DNA from: a virus
Reading direction: 5' to 3' (one strand)
IMG/VR virus record: IMGVR_UViG_3300044846_000829
Span: 1 to 34,715 of that record
Length of the DNA stretch: 34,715 nt
Below, piece after piece: positions 29,601 to 34,715 of the stretch; position 1 is the stretch's first letter, and each line of letters begins with the position of its first letter. Made by a program: the position numbers and the translations under genes. The notes beneath the pieces are model-generated. The model worked only from the letters and a program-made list of their open reading frames with translations, was not told the DNA's origin and ran no database searches.

Positions 29601-30770
29601 AGTATTTGGGGAAGCACAACAACTGGACAATCTTTTGGCGGTATTGTAAGAGGAGGCACTAATTCAAGTGATGTTGCATTTAGAGTAAATAATGCTGCAA
29701 ATTCATTAACATATTTTACAGTACAAGGGAATGGTAACGTTGGAATCGGAACTGGTAGTCCATCATCTCCATCAAGTTTTGCAAAAACTATGACAATTTA
29801 TGATGCTTCAAGTGCTTCATATTCATTTAACGTAGCAGATACTTATAGAGGTGAAATAGGAATGTCATCAGGCGGAGGTTGGTTAAGTACATATACAAAT
29901 GACCCTTTTAGATTCATTACTAACAATACCGAACGTATGCGTATCACAAGTGGTGGTAACGTATTAATAGGAACGACTACATTTTATAATGGTAATTTTA
30001 GTGGTAGTGCATCAGGATTAAATATAAATGGTGCAGTGCCAATTTCGTTATTACGCGATGCTGCTGGAAATACATTTTATATGGGATTATCAGGTGCTGC
30101 ATTTATTGGTACACAAAATGCAATACCAATGGTATTTATTACAAGTGATGCCGAACGTATGAGAATCTCATCGGGGGGTAAAGTAGAAATTAGCATACCA
30201 ACATTAGCTAATGCATTAAAATTAAATGGTGCTAATAGTTATTTTACACAATTTATTAAAGGAGGAAGTGGTACAGGTACAAGTTATGGTTTAACAATAG
30301 CTGCTGGAACAAATAGTAGTGATACTTGTTTTGAATGTACACCTTATAATGAATCAGTAAGTTATTTTAGAGTAAGAGGAGATGGATTAATGTTTAGCCC
30401 TCCAACTTATGCAAGTACAACTGGAAATGCTGCTAATGTGTTTATTTTTTCTGGTGGTGATTTTGGTAGGTCAACATCATCAAGAAAGTATAAAAAGAAT
30501 ATAATTGATTACCAAAAAGGATTAGCTGAATTAATGACTTTAAGACCAGTGTCTTATGAAAGTATTAATGAAAGAGAAGATGGTATGCAGTTTGCTGGAT
30601 TAATAGCTGAAGAAATTGAAGATGCTGGATTTACCGAATTTGTTCAATACGCAGAAGATGGTACTCCAGATGCAATTTCTTATGGTAATATGATTGCATT
30701 AATGACTAAAGCTATTCAAGAACAACAAGCTCAAATAGAAGAACTTAAAGAATTAATTAAAAATAAATAA
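26625..30770 (+). CDS. Tail fibre with C-terminal S74 self-cleaving chaperone
   Basis: The 1381-aa protein is the largest product. The N-terminus (MSSQLQVSGEAKIRDIQGPV) includes YVRGDGTLADFP (38-49), and residues 59-217 hold the module shared with the preceding protein. A shaft of fibre repeats follows, with two ~180-residue related copies (from residues 293 and 573) and later ERMRI(T/S)SGG and NVGIGT units. The last 97 residues form a peptidase S74 / intramolecular chaperone domain: SSRKYKKNI (Ser1285 and Lys1290 as dyad), LRPVSYES and FAGLIAEEIED, ending in a coiled coil QEQQAQIEELKELIKN. It trimerises the fibre and then releases itself. This is the probable receptor-binding protein. Confidence 0.92.
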   Translation: MSSQLQVSGEAKIRDIQGPVVANSGVITALDGAASQYVRGDGTLADFPTSSGGGSSVSYYLNSSVSQGTIGGVAYRQLGKTPIAGAGTDIAISSNGYVASYITDANDPALLEVPAGNFNCEFYFSVNNNSGNPFVYAEVYKYDGTTFTLIGTSVGVPEYINQGTVINPYYFAIPVAQSVLTVTDRIAIRIYVNVSGRTVTLHTENNHLCQVITTFSKGLISLNNLTRQNQFFATGTSGTDFGISSSVATHTFNLPVASATNTGKLSSTDWSTFNNKQNTITDPITGIGNSTQIAYFNSPTSITSEAAFNYDASTNRLGVNTSVPNATIGANAGTDSGYSLLLKNDNANYNGIGFGTDSTYGNLIATEKLGTAPARNLTLLNQSGYISITEVGNLGVNILSPNTGLDIYNGTSAYLWLHTANSGITGTDGVRLALFSTNAANLRNYEGAFSITAEGDFSIITLGAENLRVNSADGSIYQSKVANALLKSVSGVITAAVANTDYQSPISLTTSGSSGAATFSSNILNVPNYTLSGLGGVPTSRTLSINGVSYDLSADRSWTITSDITGSGADGRVAYWNGTNSITSEAGFIYDASTNRLGVNTSVPNATIGADAALDSGYGLLIKTGASNYNGIGIAIDSTYGNLISTEKIGSATARNLTLLNQSGFVSLKENGNFGVNTLNPSVSGTGIDIYGSTSTSLRLHTATSGTTVTDGAGINFSAANNLGITNYENGTIDIVTNGNSGVFVATNGFVGINGATPSVALTVNGGASISNLTTGQVLFPTSGGTLSGSSSLFWDNTNAKLGIGTSTLSGARVTITSTSDANHLQLVANAPALTFTNALSITYYAGIGMATASNNFVTGAVQGDLVLGAFNTSSILFCNNNTNTLRMSLNGSGAAIFSGSVTARGPKSQIIADGNSVGAGILLSNSIVGVNRRNWGIFTEQDVEGDFVIKRSTVSGGDAQSGTTILSLSRDGAATFSSSVTAYGPANDWGLSIWGSTTTGQSFGGIVRGGTNSSDVAFRVNNAANSLTYFTVQGNGNVGIGTGSPSSPSSFAKTMTIYDASSASYSFNVADTYRGEIGMSSGGGWLSTYTNDPFRFITNNTERMRITSGGNVLIGTTTFYNGNFSGSASGLNINGAVPISLLRDAAGNTFYMGLSGAAFIGTQNAIPMVFITSDAERMRISSGGKVEISIPTLANALKLNGANSYFTQFIKGGSGTGTSYGLTIAAGTNSSDTCFECTPYNESVSYFRVRGDGLMFSPPTYASTTGNAANVFIFSGGDFGRSTSSRKYKKNIIDYQKGLAELMTLRPVSYESINEREDGMQFAGLIAEEIEDAGFTEFVQYAEDGTPDAISYGNMIALMTKAIQEQQAQIEELKELIKNK
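27501..28890 (+). repeat. Internal fibre duplication (two ~180-residue copies)
   Basis: Copy A starts at 27501 (IAYFNSPTSITSEAAFNYDA) and copy B at 28341 (VAYWNGTNSITSEAGFIYDA), 840 bases apart. Both contain DASTNRLGVNTSVPNATIGA, DSTYGNLI, ARNLTLLNQSG and a LHTA.SG ending. Protein similarity is high but codons differ widely, so the duplication is old or was acquired separately. Confidence 0.85.
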
Positions 30771-30771
30771 T

Positions 30772-31098
30772 ATGAAATACTGGTACATTAATCAATTAGA
30801 CTGCGTTCCACAAGATGGTGATTTAACTGACTTTGTTGTTGTCGCCCATTGGTCAAGGTTCGCAAAAGAAACAATCAACGAGAAGGAATACCAAGCAAGT
30901 GTCTATGGTTCTCAATCATTCTCAAAGGATGATGTTACTAACTTTATCCCCTACGAGGACTTAACTTATGAAATAGTATGTGGTTGGTTGGATGCTTCTT
31001 TAGATGTAGAGGCTTTAGACCTTAATTTAGACCAACAAATAGAGAATCAAGTTAACCCACCGATTGTGGTGCTTCCGTTACCTTTTACAAATCCGTAA
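30772..31098 (+). CDS. Conserved fibre-adjacent protein, unknown
   Basis: The 108-aa protein includes GDLTDFVVVAHWSRFAKET, KEYQASVYGSQSF, NFIPYEDLTYEIVCGWLDAS and a proline-rich end VVLPLPFTNP. This DFVVVAHWS...YGS..F..YEDLT...V.GWL pattern is a common phage module next to or fused with tail fibres, possibly a fibre chaperone or cap. It starts two bases after the fibre stop, which supports a joint function. No catalytic motif is visible. Confidence 0.65.
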   Translation: MKYWYINQLDCVPQDGDLTDFVVVAHWSRFAKETINEKEYQASVYGSQSFSKDDVTNFIPYEDLTYEIVCGWLDASLDVEALDLNLDQQIENQVNPPIVVLPLPFTNP

Positions 31099-31682
31099 TG
31101 ACTACGATTAAGGACTATTTAATCATTATCCTTGCTTTCTTTGCTATGGTTTGGCTATATGAGTCATGCCATAAATCAAGTGCTGTTATAGAGTCTGTAA
31201 AGACCGATACTGTGTATCAAACAAAGGTGACCTCCAGGTGGCTGAAAGGAAACTCGATTCCTTATGTTATAATAGCTACTGATACCGTACATGATTCTGT
31301 ACAATATTTGGTACATGATACTATACGCATAGTAACCGATTATATGCGTACTTATGCCTATTCTGACACCATTAACGTAGATTCTAATACCTTTGTCATT
31401 AACGACACTATAAGCCAAAATAAGATCCAATCAAGGGGATTTGAGGCTAAAATAACCGAAAAAACCATACTTACCACCATTACTAAGGAAGCTAAAGCTA
31501 AGAATAGTCTTTATTTGGGCTTTAGAGGCGATTTAAGCGAGTCTAATGGCTTAGAAGTACTAAGTCCTGGAATCATGCTTAATGCCAAAAATAAGGCTCT
31601 AATAGGTCTTAATGTAAATATTAGTAAAAACTTTAATATAGGCTACTCAGGTAGTGTATATTTTAAATTAGGTAAAAAATAA
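31098..31682 (+). CDS. Membrane-anchored periplasmic protein, spanin-like candidate
   Basis: The 194-aa protein has one N-terminal membrane anchor (about 6-22, LIIILAFFAMVWLYESC). A long periplasmic stalk of beta-prone repeats contains DTVYQTKV, ATDTVHDSVQYLVHDTIRIV and YSDTINVDS. The last ~55 residues read as alternating beta strands (SLYLGFRGDLSES, GIMLNAKNKALIGLNVNISK, IGYSGSVYFKLGK), as in an outer-membrane-seeking hairpin. This fits a one-piece spanin or another envelope-spanning lysis protein of Bacteroidota phages. The evidence is topology and position only. Confidence 0.5.
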   Translation: MTTIKDYLIIILAFFAMVWLYESCHKSSAVIESVKTDTVYQTKVTSRWLKGNSIPYVIIATDTVHDSVQYLVHDTIRIVTDYMRTYAYSDTINVDSNTFVINDTISQNKIQSRGFEAKITEKTILTTITKEAKAKNSLYLGFRGDLSESNGLEVLSPGIMLNAKNKALIGLNVNISKNFNIGYSGSVYFKLGKK

Positions 31683-31686
31683 GTAA

Positions 31687-31992
31687 ATGGCAGCTAAAAA
31701 AGATGTTAATGTAAGTGCTAATCCTCTACCGATTAGCTTTTCTCAGTTTAGTAAAGACCCAATAAAAGGAACTATGTTCCTAGTTATCATAGGTATAACT
31801 GTCCTTTATGTTGACATTAGGGGCAATTTCAACAATCAGATAAACTCTCAAGACGCTAGGATTACTAATCTTGAGTATAAGGATAGCCTAAAGACTCAGG
31901 CTTTAATAGAGTGTAAAACAGCATTAAGTTCTACTACAACTAAGCTTGAAACCTTAGATGCTATGGGAGCTATTAAATCAACAGTTAAATAA
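31687..31992 (+). CDS. Lysis-cassette membrane protein with coiled coil
   Basis: The 101-aa protein has a polar N-terminus and a single membrane span (about 30-44, MFLVIIGITVLYVDI). A periplasmic coiled coil follows (NQINSQDARITNLEYKDSLK onward). This N-in, C-out layout resembles inner-membrane spanin subunits (Rz type). It precedes two secreted coiled-coil proteins. No spanin sequence family is recognised. Confidence 0.5.
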   Translation: MAAKKDVNVSANPLPISFSQFSKDPIKGTMFLVIIGITVLYVDIRGNFNNQINSQDARITNLEYKDSLKTQALIECKTALSSTTTKLETLDAMGAIKSTVK

Positions 31993-31998
31993 AAGGCA

Positions 31999-32343
31999 AT
32001 GAAATCTATTCTTTTGATATTTGGTTTTCTAACAGTTACAGCAACTACTATAAATGTTACAGCTAAAAAAGAAGATAAAGGAGTGGCTGAAGATAAAGAG
32101 TTCGAGCAATTTATGACTGAGTTTAATAGCACTATGACTAAGAACAAAGCTGTTCAAGTTAAAGCTGATCAGGCTAAAGAAGCTATAGTAACTTCTACCG
32201 TTAGTAAGTTCGCTGAGATTAAGCAAGAGATAACAACACTAAAAACCGAGCTAAATGAAGTTAAAGCAACTTTGGATAGTGTTAGCAATGATACTGCTGT
32301 CAGTTTCAAGCTACTCCCAATACCCCATAATAAAGAAAATTAA
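31999..32343 (+). CDS. Secreted coiled-coil protein of the lysis cassette
   Basis: The 114-aa protein begins with a signal peptide (MKSILLIFGFLTVTATTINV, cleavage near residues 20-23). A lysine/glutamate-rich helical coil (about 30-98, including IKQEITTLKTELNEVKATLD) and a short hydrophobic LLPIP end follow. It should act in the periplasm. The last 89 bases also encode the start of the next gene in another frame, like Rz/Rz1-type overlaps. Confidence 0.55.
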   Translation: MKSILLIFGFLTVTATTINVTAKKEDKGVAEDKEFEQFMTEFNSTMTKNKAVQVKADQAKEAIVTSTVSKFAEIKQEITTLKTELNEVKATLDSVSNDTAVSFKLLPIPHNKEN

Positions 32344-32635
32344 AGATGATTCTGTAGTTATCATGACTGTAAAGCAAGGTAATGAAATAAATGCTTTGTA
32401 TTTACGTTACAATGAAACTATAGACTCGTTAAAATCTAAAACAATAAAAGATGATTCTATTCTCAATGTCTACATTAATAAAGCTAATAAGCTCGAAAAT
32501 TACAAGTTTCGCTACGAAGCAAACCTCGAAGTTTACCAAACAAGGGAAAGAGAACTTGACAAAATGGATAAATACCATGCTTGGCAAAAAATAATCTTAA
32601 TATTCCTAGTCATTTTCCAATTTAGTCAATTATAA
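32255..32635 (+). CDS. Secreted lysis-cassette protein with C-terminal membrane span, nested start
   Basis: The 126-aa protein starts inside the previous gene in the +1 frame. It has a signal peptide (MKLKQLWIVLAMILLSVSSY, with SSYSQ as a typical Bacteroidota cleavage region), a charged helical periplasmic domain (about 28-104) and a C-terminal hydrophobic segment (KIILIFLVIFQF). Both frames show sensible proteins across the 89-base overlap. Together with its neighbour it may bridge the two membranes for lysis. This is inferred from topology. Confidence 0.55.
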   Translation: MKLKQLWIVLAMILLSVSSYSQYPIIKKIKDDSVVIMTVKQGNEINALYLRYNETIDSLKSKTIKDDSILNVYINKANKLENYKFRYEANLEVYQTRERELDKMDKYHAWQKIILIFLVIFQFSQL

Positions 32636-32638
32636 TTT

Positions 32639-32854
32639 ATGAAACAGTTTTTCCAAGAAGATAGCGGTAGATTTAGCATGAAGCGTTTATGTGGTTTATT
32701 ATGTGTAATTACATTATGTGTTACCATGTATCACAATAGTTTTAGTGAAGAGCATATAGCTCCAAGTACGATTCTTGTAGAATCAGTAGCTTTGTTAGCG
32801 TTCGGTTGTTTAGGTTTAACCTCAATAGAGAAAATATTTAAGAAAGATGCCTAA
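32639..32854 (+). CDS. Holin-like small membrane protein
   Basis: The 71-aa protein has a charged N-terminus (MKQFFQEDSGRFSMKRLCGL), two membrane spans (about 17-32 and 44-61) and a basic FKKDA end. That is the size and topology of a class II holin. It stands two genes before the endolysin, and its length and sequence resemble holins in Bacteroidota phages. The stop overlaps the next small membrane gene by eight bases. Confidence 0.65.
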   Translation: MKQFFQEDSGRFSMKRLCGLLCVITLCVTMYHNSFSEEHIAPSTILVESVALLAFGCLGLTSIEKIFKKDA

Positions 32855-32933
32855 AAGCGAAAAGATAATATTAACACTTGGCTTCCTATTATGGTTGCTA
32901 GGATTAGCATATTTTGTAAATCAAATGATTTAA
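32847..32933 (+). CDS. 28-aa membrane peptide between holin-like and endolysin genes
   Basis: The ORF starts MPKSEKIILTLGFLLWLLGL and ends AYFVNQMI, one strong membrane span after a basic start. It overlaps the holin-like gene by eight bases and ends one base before the endolysin ATG. A holin partner or antiholin is possible. Very short, so the call is tentative. Confidence 0.5.
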   Translation: MPKSEKIILTLGFLLWLLGLAYFVNQMI

Positions 32934-32934
32934 G

Positions 32935-33393
32935 ATGAAATTAACAGCACACTTTGCATTAGCAGAATTTACACGCAGTGAATCAGCTAAAAGACATGGA
33001 GTATCTAACGAACCAACTCCTGAGCATTTACAGAACCTTATTGTTCTTTGTGAGAAAGTATTAGAACCAATCAGAATGAAATTTGGTCCTATTAATATTT
33101 CTTCTGGATACAGATCCAAGACTCTGAACCATTACATTGGAGGAAGCTTAAATTCACAACATTGTGAGGCTAAAGCCTGTGATATCGATATGGATGGAAT
33201 GGGTGGACCAACCAACAAAGAGATTTTTGACTTCATTAAAGATACTTTAGAATTCGATCAGTTGATTTATGAGTTCGGTACTGCAACTAATCCTGATTGG
33301 GTTCATGTAAGCTATAATGCTGGTAAGAATAGAAAACAAGTGTTGAGAGCACTAAAGGTAAACGGCAAAACAGCCTACGCACCTTACAAATAA
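32935..33393 (+). CDS. Endolysin, peptidase M15 family
   Basis: The 152-aa protein is an M15_3-type zinc D,D-/L,D-peptidase. INISSGYRSKTLNHYIGGSL (54-71) is followed by NSQHCEAKACDID (zinc ligands H76 and D83) and DWVHVSY (third ligand H124). It cleaves peptide crosslinks in peptidoglycan. No signal sequence is present, so it depends on the upstream holin-like protein. It starts two bases after the 28-aa peptide gene. Confidence 0.93.
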   Translation: MKLTAHFALAEFTRSESAKRHGVSNEPTPEHLQNLIVLCEKVLEPIRMKFGPINISSGYRSKTLNHYIGGSLNSQHCEAKACDIDMDGMGGPTNKEIFDFIKDTLEFDQLIYEFGTATNPDWVHVSYNAGKNRKQVLRALKVNGKTAYAPYK

Positions 33394-33414
33394 CCAAAAC
33401 CAAAACCACATATA

Positions 33415-34119
33415 ATGAGCAAGAAAAATGTCCTAGTAATAGGCGACACTCATGAGCCATTTTGTCATCCTGGATACAAGAACTTTTGCTATGAAGTAGC
33501 CAATAAGTTTCAATGTTCTGAGGTTGTACATATTGGAGATGAAGTTGACAATCATGCCATCAGTTATCACGAATCTAAACCTGACGGACATGGAGCAGGT
33601 AGAGAAGCAGACTTAGCACAAGCTGCTATGTACAAATGGTACAAACAATTCCCTAACGTAAAAGTATGTATTGGTAACCACTCAGCTCTTCATAAAAGAA
33701 AGGCTCAAACAAGCGGTTTACCAGAACGTTTTATTAAGTCCTACGAACAGGCTTGGGATGCTCCTAAAGGCTGGAAATGGGCTTTAGAATGGGAAATAGA
33801 TAGTGTTCTATACACTCATGGTACAGGATCATCAGGACAAGCAGGTGCAATCAATAGAGCAAGAGATGCAAGACAATCAACAGTCATAGGTCATATACAT
33901 AGCTTTGGAGGTGTGCTTTATAGTGCATCTGACAAGGATATGATATTTGGCATGAATGTAGGCTGTGGCATAGATATAGATGCCTATGCTATGGAGTATT
34001 CACGACCTTTCCCCAAAAGACCCACATTAGGCTGTGGAGTTGTTCTAGATGGTGGAAGAGTTGCTATATTTGTTCCAATGCCACTAGGCAGTAAGATTAT
34101 TAGGTTACCTAAAAAGTAA
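33415..34119 (+). CDS. Calcineurin-like metallophosphoesterase
   Basis: The 234-aa protein has the metal-binding motifs of the family in order: GDTHEPF (D11, H13), HIGDEVDNH (D42), IGNHS (N88, H89), YTHG (H135) and GHIHS (H160, H162). The usual GNHD/E is GNHS here, so the general-acid neighbourhood differs. Substrates of phage members are unknown; nucleotides, 3' phosphates or RNA ends are possible. The leader ACCAAAACCAAAACCAC is a strong example of the A/C-rich start context. Its position after lysis genes is unusual for a head/tail operon. Confidence 0.9.
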   Translation: MSKKNVLVIGDTHEPFCHPGYKNFCYEVANKFQCSEVVHIGDEVDNHAISYHESKPDGHGAGREADLAQAAMYKWYKQFPNVKVCIGNHSALHKRKAQTSGLPERFIKSYEQAWDAPKGWKWALEWEIDSVLYTHGTGSSGQAGAINRARDARQSTVIGHIHSFGGVLYSASDKDMIFGMNVGCGIDIDAYAMEYSRPFPKRPTLGCGVVLDGGRVAIFVPMPLGSKIIRLPKK

Positions 34120-34142
34120 CTATAGTTTAGTAAATATAAGAA

Positions 34143-34184
34143 AGTGTGTATTACATTGATATTCAATGCAGTATGCACTTTTTA
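34143..34184 (+). terminator. Terminator after the metallophosphoesterase gene
   Basis: AGTGTGTA pairs with TATGCACT over eight bases (two G-U) and an inner CATTG/CAATG stem caps it around ATATT. A T-rich tail (TTTTTATTT) follows. It closes the lysis-end transcript 24 bases after the gene. Confidence 0.75.
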
Positions 34185-34212
34185 TTTCAGTATCAATTAA
34201 ATCGTAAATTTG
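34181..34212 (+). promoter_or_regulatory. Putative promoter for the two last genes
   Basis: TAAATTTG at 34205-34212 fits TAnnTTTG and TTTA lies 20 bases upstream. The first ATG (34214) is only one base downstream, so either the mRNA is leaderless or a later in-frame ATG at 34250 is used. Confidence 0.5.
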
Positions 34213-34213
34213 T

Positions 34214-34375
34214 ATGAACAGAGAAGTAGACGTTAAGATTAACCAATTAATGAAAGAAAAGACTCACTTAGAAGCTAGGCTTGAGTTGATTGTAAAGGAA
34301 TTACGACTTACTGTACTTAAAAATAGTATCACAAATGTTAATGCACATCATACAACTGACCGAAGAGGAAGATGA
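34214..34375 (+). CDS. 53-aa helical protein, penultimate gene
   Basis: The ORF starts MNREVDVKINQLMKEKTHLE and ends TTDRRGR; it forms one long amphipathic helix followed by a basic tail. Given the promoter box that ends at 34212, translation may begin at the internal ATG 34250 (MKEKTHLEARLELIVKEL). It overlaps the following gene by 41 bases in another frame. Function unknown. Confidence 0.5.
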   Translation: MNREVDVKINQLMKEKTHLEARLELIVKELRLTVLKNSITNVNAHHTTDRRGR

Positions 34376-34607
34376 AAGCTACGAGTTCCAGGATAATTCT
34401 GAGGAATCGGATGCTTATATCAACATCTATCAGGTGGCGAGTGTAACGGCTGATGAAGAAAATAGTGATAGGTGTTTTGTATATATGGCTAATGAAGATT
34501 ACTTCTATGTGAATGAAACAGTAGAAAGCTTTATTACAAGGTATCAAGCAATCCTTTACGGATCAGTATTGACAAAGTTTTATGACACTAGAAATAGTCA
34601 TAATTAA
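34335..34607 (+). CDS. Last late gene, acidic small protein
   Basis: The 90-aa protein is very acidic at the start (LTEEEDESYEFQDNSEESDA) with a beta-rich middle (YINIYQVASVTA, RCFVYMANEDYFYVNET) and a helical end (VESFITRYQAIL). The YINIYQVASV...VYM.N.D.FYV.E pattern is like small phage proteins with a DUF-type beta core; no function is known. An alternative ATG lies at 34341. Its 3' end is repeated at the window start. Confidence 0.65.
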   Translation: MLMHIIQLTEEEDESYEFQDNSEESDAYINIYQVASVTADEENSDRCFVYMANEDYFYVNETVESFITRYQAILYGSVLTKFYDTRNSHN

Positions 34608-34682
34608 AATAGCTCTCATGTGTGGTGTGTGATTGTGTGTAGTTTTGGTTAACCCTCAGGTAAAATCTGGGGGTTTTTTATT
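34557..34682. repeat. Terminal direct repeat, right copy
   Basis: Identical to bases 1-126. It contains the end of the last late gene and the rightward terminator. From 34683 the sequence departs from the left copy but carries a related hairpin. Confidence 0.9.
34653..34679 (+). terminator. Rightward terminator, right copy
   Basis: Same CCCTCAG/CTGGGGG stem and T6 run as at 97-123, ending the transcript of the last late gene. Confidence 0.85.
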
Positions 34683-34685
34683 ACG

Positions 34686-34713
34686 AAAAGACCCCACTAT
34701 GAATAGCAGGGTC
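34686..34713 (-). terminator. Leftward terminator, variant copy
   Basis: On the minus strand GACCC and GGGTC pair around TGCTATTCATAGTG and are followed by four T. Compared with 130-160 the stem base pair G-C is swapped to C-G on both sides, one loop base differs and the T-run is shorter. The structure is preserved. Confidence 0.7.
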
Positions 34714-34715
34714 TA

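Noticed and set aside
31176-31430. Minus-strand 84-aa frame in the lysis region
   Set aside because: Antisense to the stalk protein; tyrosine/isoleucine repeats come from the repeated DT/HD codons on the plus strand.
1-34715. tRNA genes, integrase, transposase or lysogeny repressor
   Set aside because: Looked for cloverleaf-like segments in the gaps and for recombinase or classic repressor motifs in all proteins; none was convincing.

Overview
The window is essentially the whole genome of a small tailed phage (siphovirus, HK97-type head), about 34.56 kb as a circular unit. Its first 126 bases are repeated identically at 34557-34682, so the two ends overlap. The host is probably a member of the Bacteroidota: the sequence is visibly AT-rich, genes lack Shine-Dalgarno sites and instead start after A/C-rich leaders, and several late genes follow a TAnnTTTG box, the Bacteroidota -7 promoter element. 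I see no integrase, repressor, tRNA, CRISPR array, transposase or DNA polymerase. The phage looks virulent or at least non-integrating, and dependent on the host replisome.

Transcription diverges from a gene-free AT-rich region (11131-11669) that holds nested palindromes. The leftward arm (minus strand, 11130 down to 189) carries early genes. It starts with small accessory and membrane proteins, a 303-aa conserved protein of unknown function, and a curved-DNA-like T-tract array. Next come a recombination and replication module: a stand-alone DnaA domain IV protein, a putative annealing protein, a DnaD-like loader and a DnaB helicase. The arm ends with a PP-loop (PAPS-reductase-like) protein, a VRR-NUC nuclease and small hypotheticals.

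The rightward arm (plus strand, 11670-34607) is a textbook morphogenesis order: small and large terminase, portal, conserved head protein, Mu F-like protein, prohead protease, capsid, connector, head closure, gp10-like neck protein, tail terminator, tail tube, frameshifted tail chaperone, tape measure, tail-tip proteins and an S74-terminated fibre. A lysis cassette follows (spanin-like proteins, nested secreted proteins, holin-like protein, M15 endolysin), then a metallophosphoesterase and two small genes. Many late genes are joined by TAATG stop/start overlaps, suggesting translational coupling. The two arms converge on back-to-back terminators at the map junction.

Points most worth following up are: a T9 tract between the portal core and a fused C-terminal domain, where slippage either way gives an immediate stop; a tail-tube-like domain inside a tail-tip protein that also shares its N-terminal module with the fibre; phased T-tracts at 8641-8774; a repeated hexamer between the terminase genes (candidate packaging site); an RNA structure abutting the DnaD-like start codon; and natural compensatory variation in a terminator stem between the two ends of the sequence.
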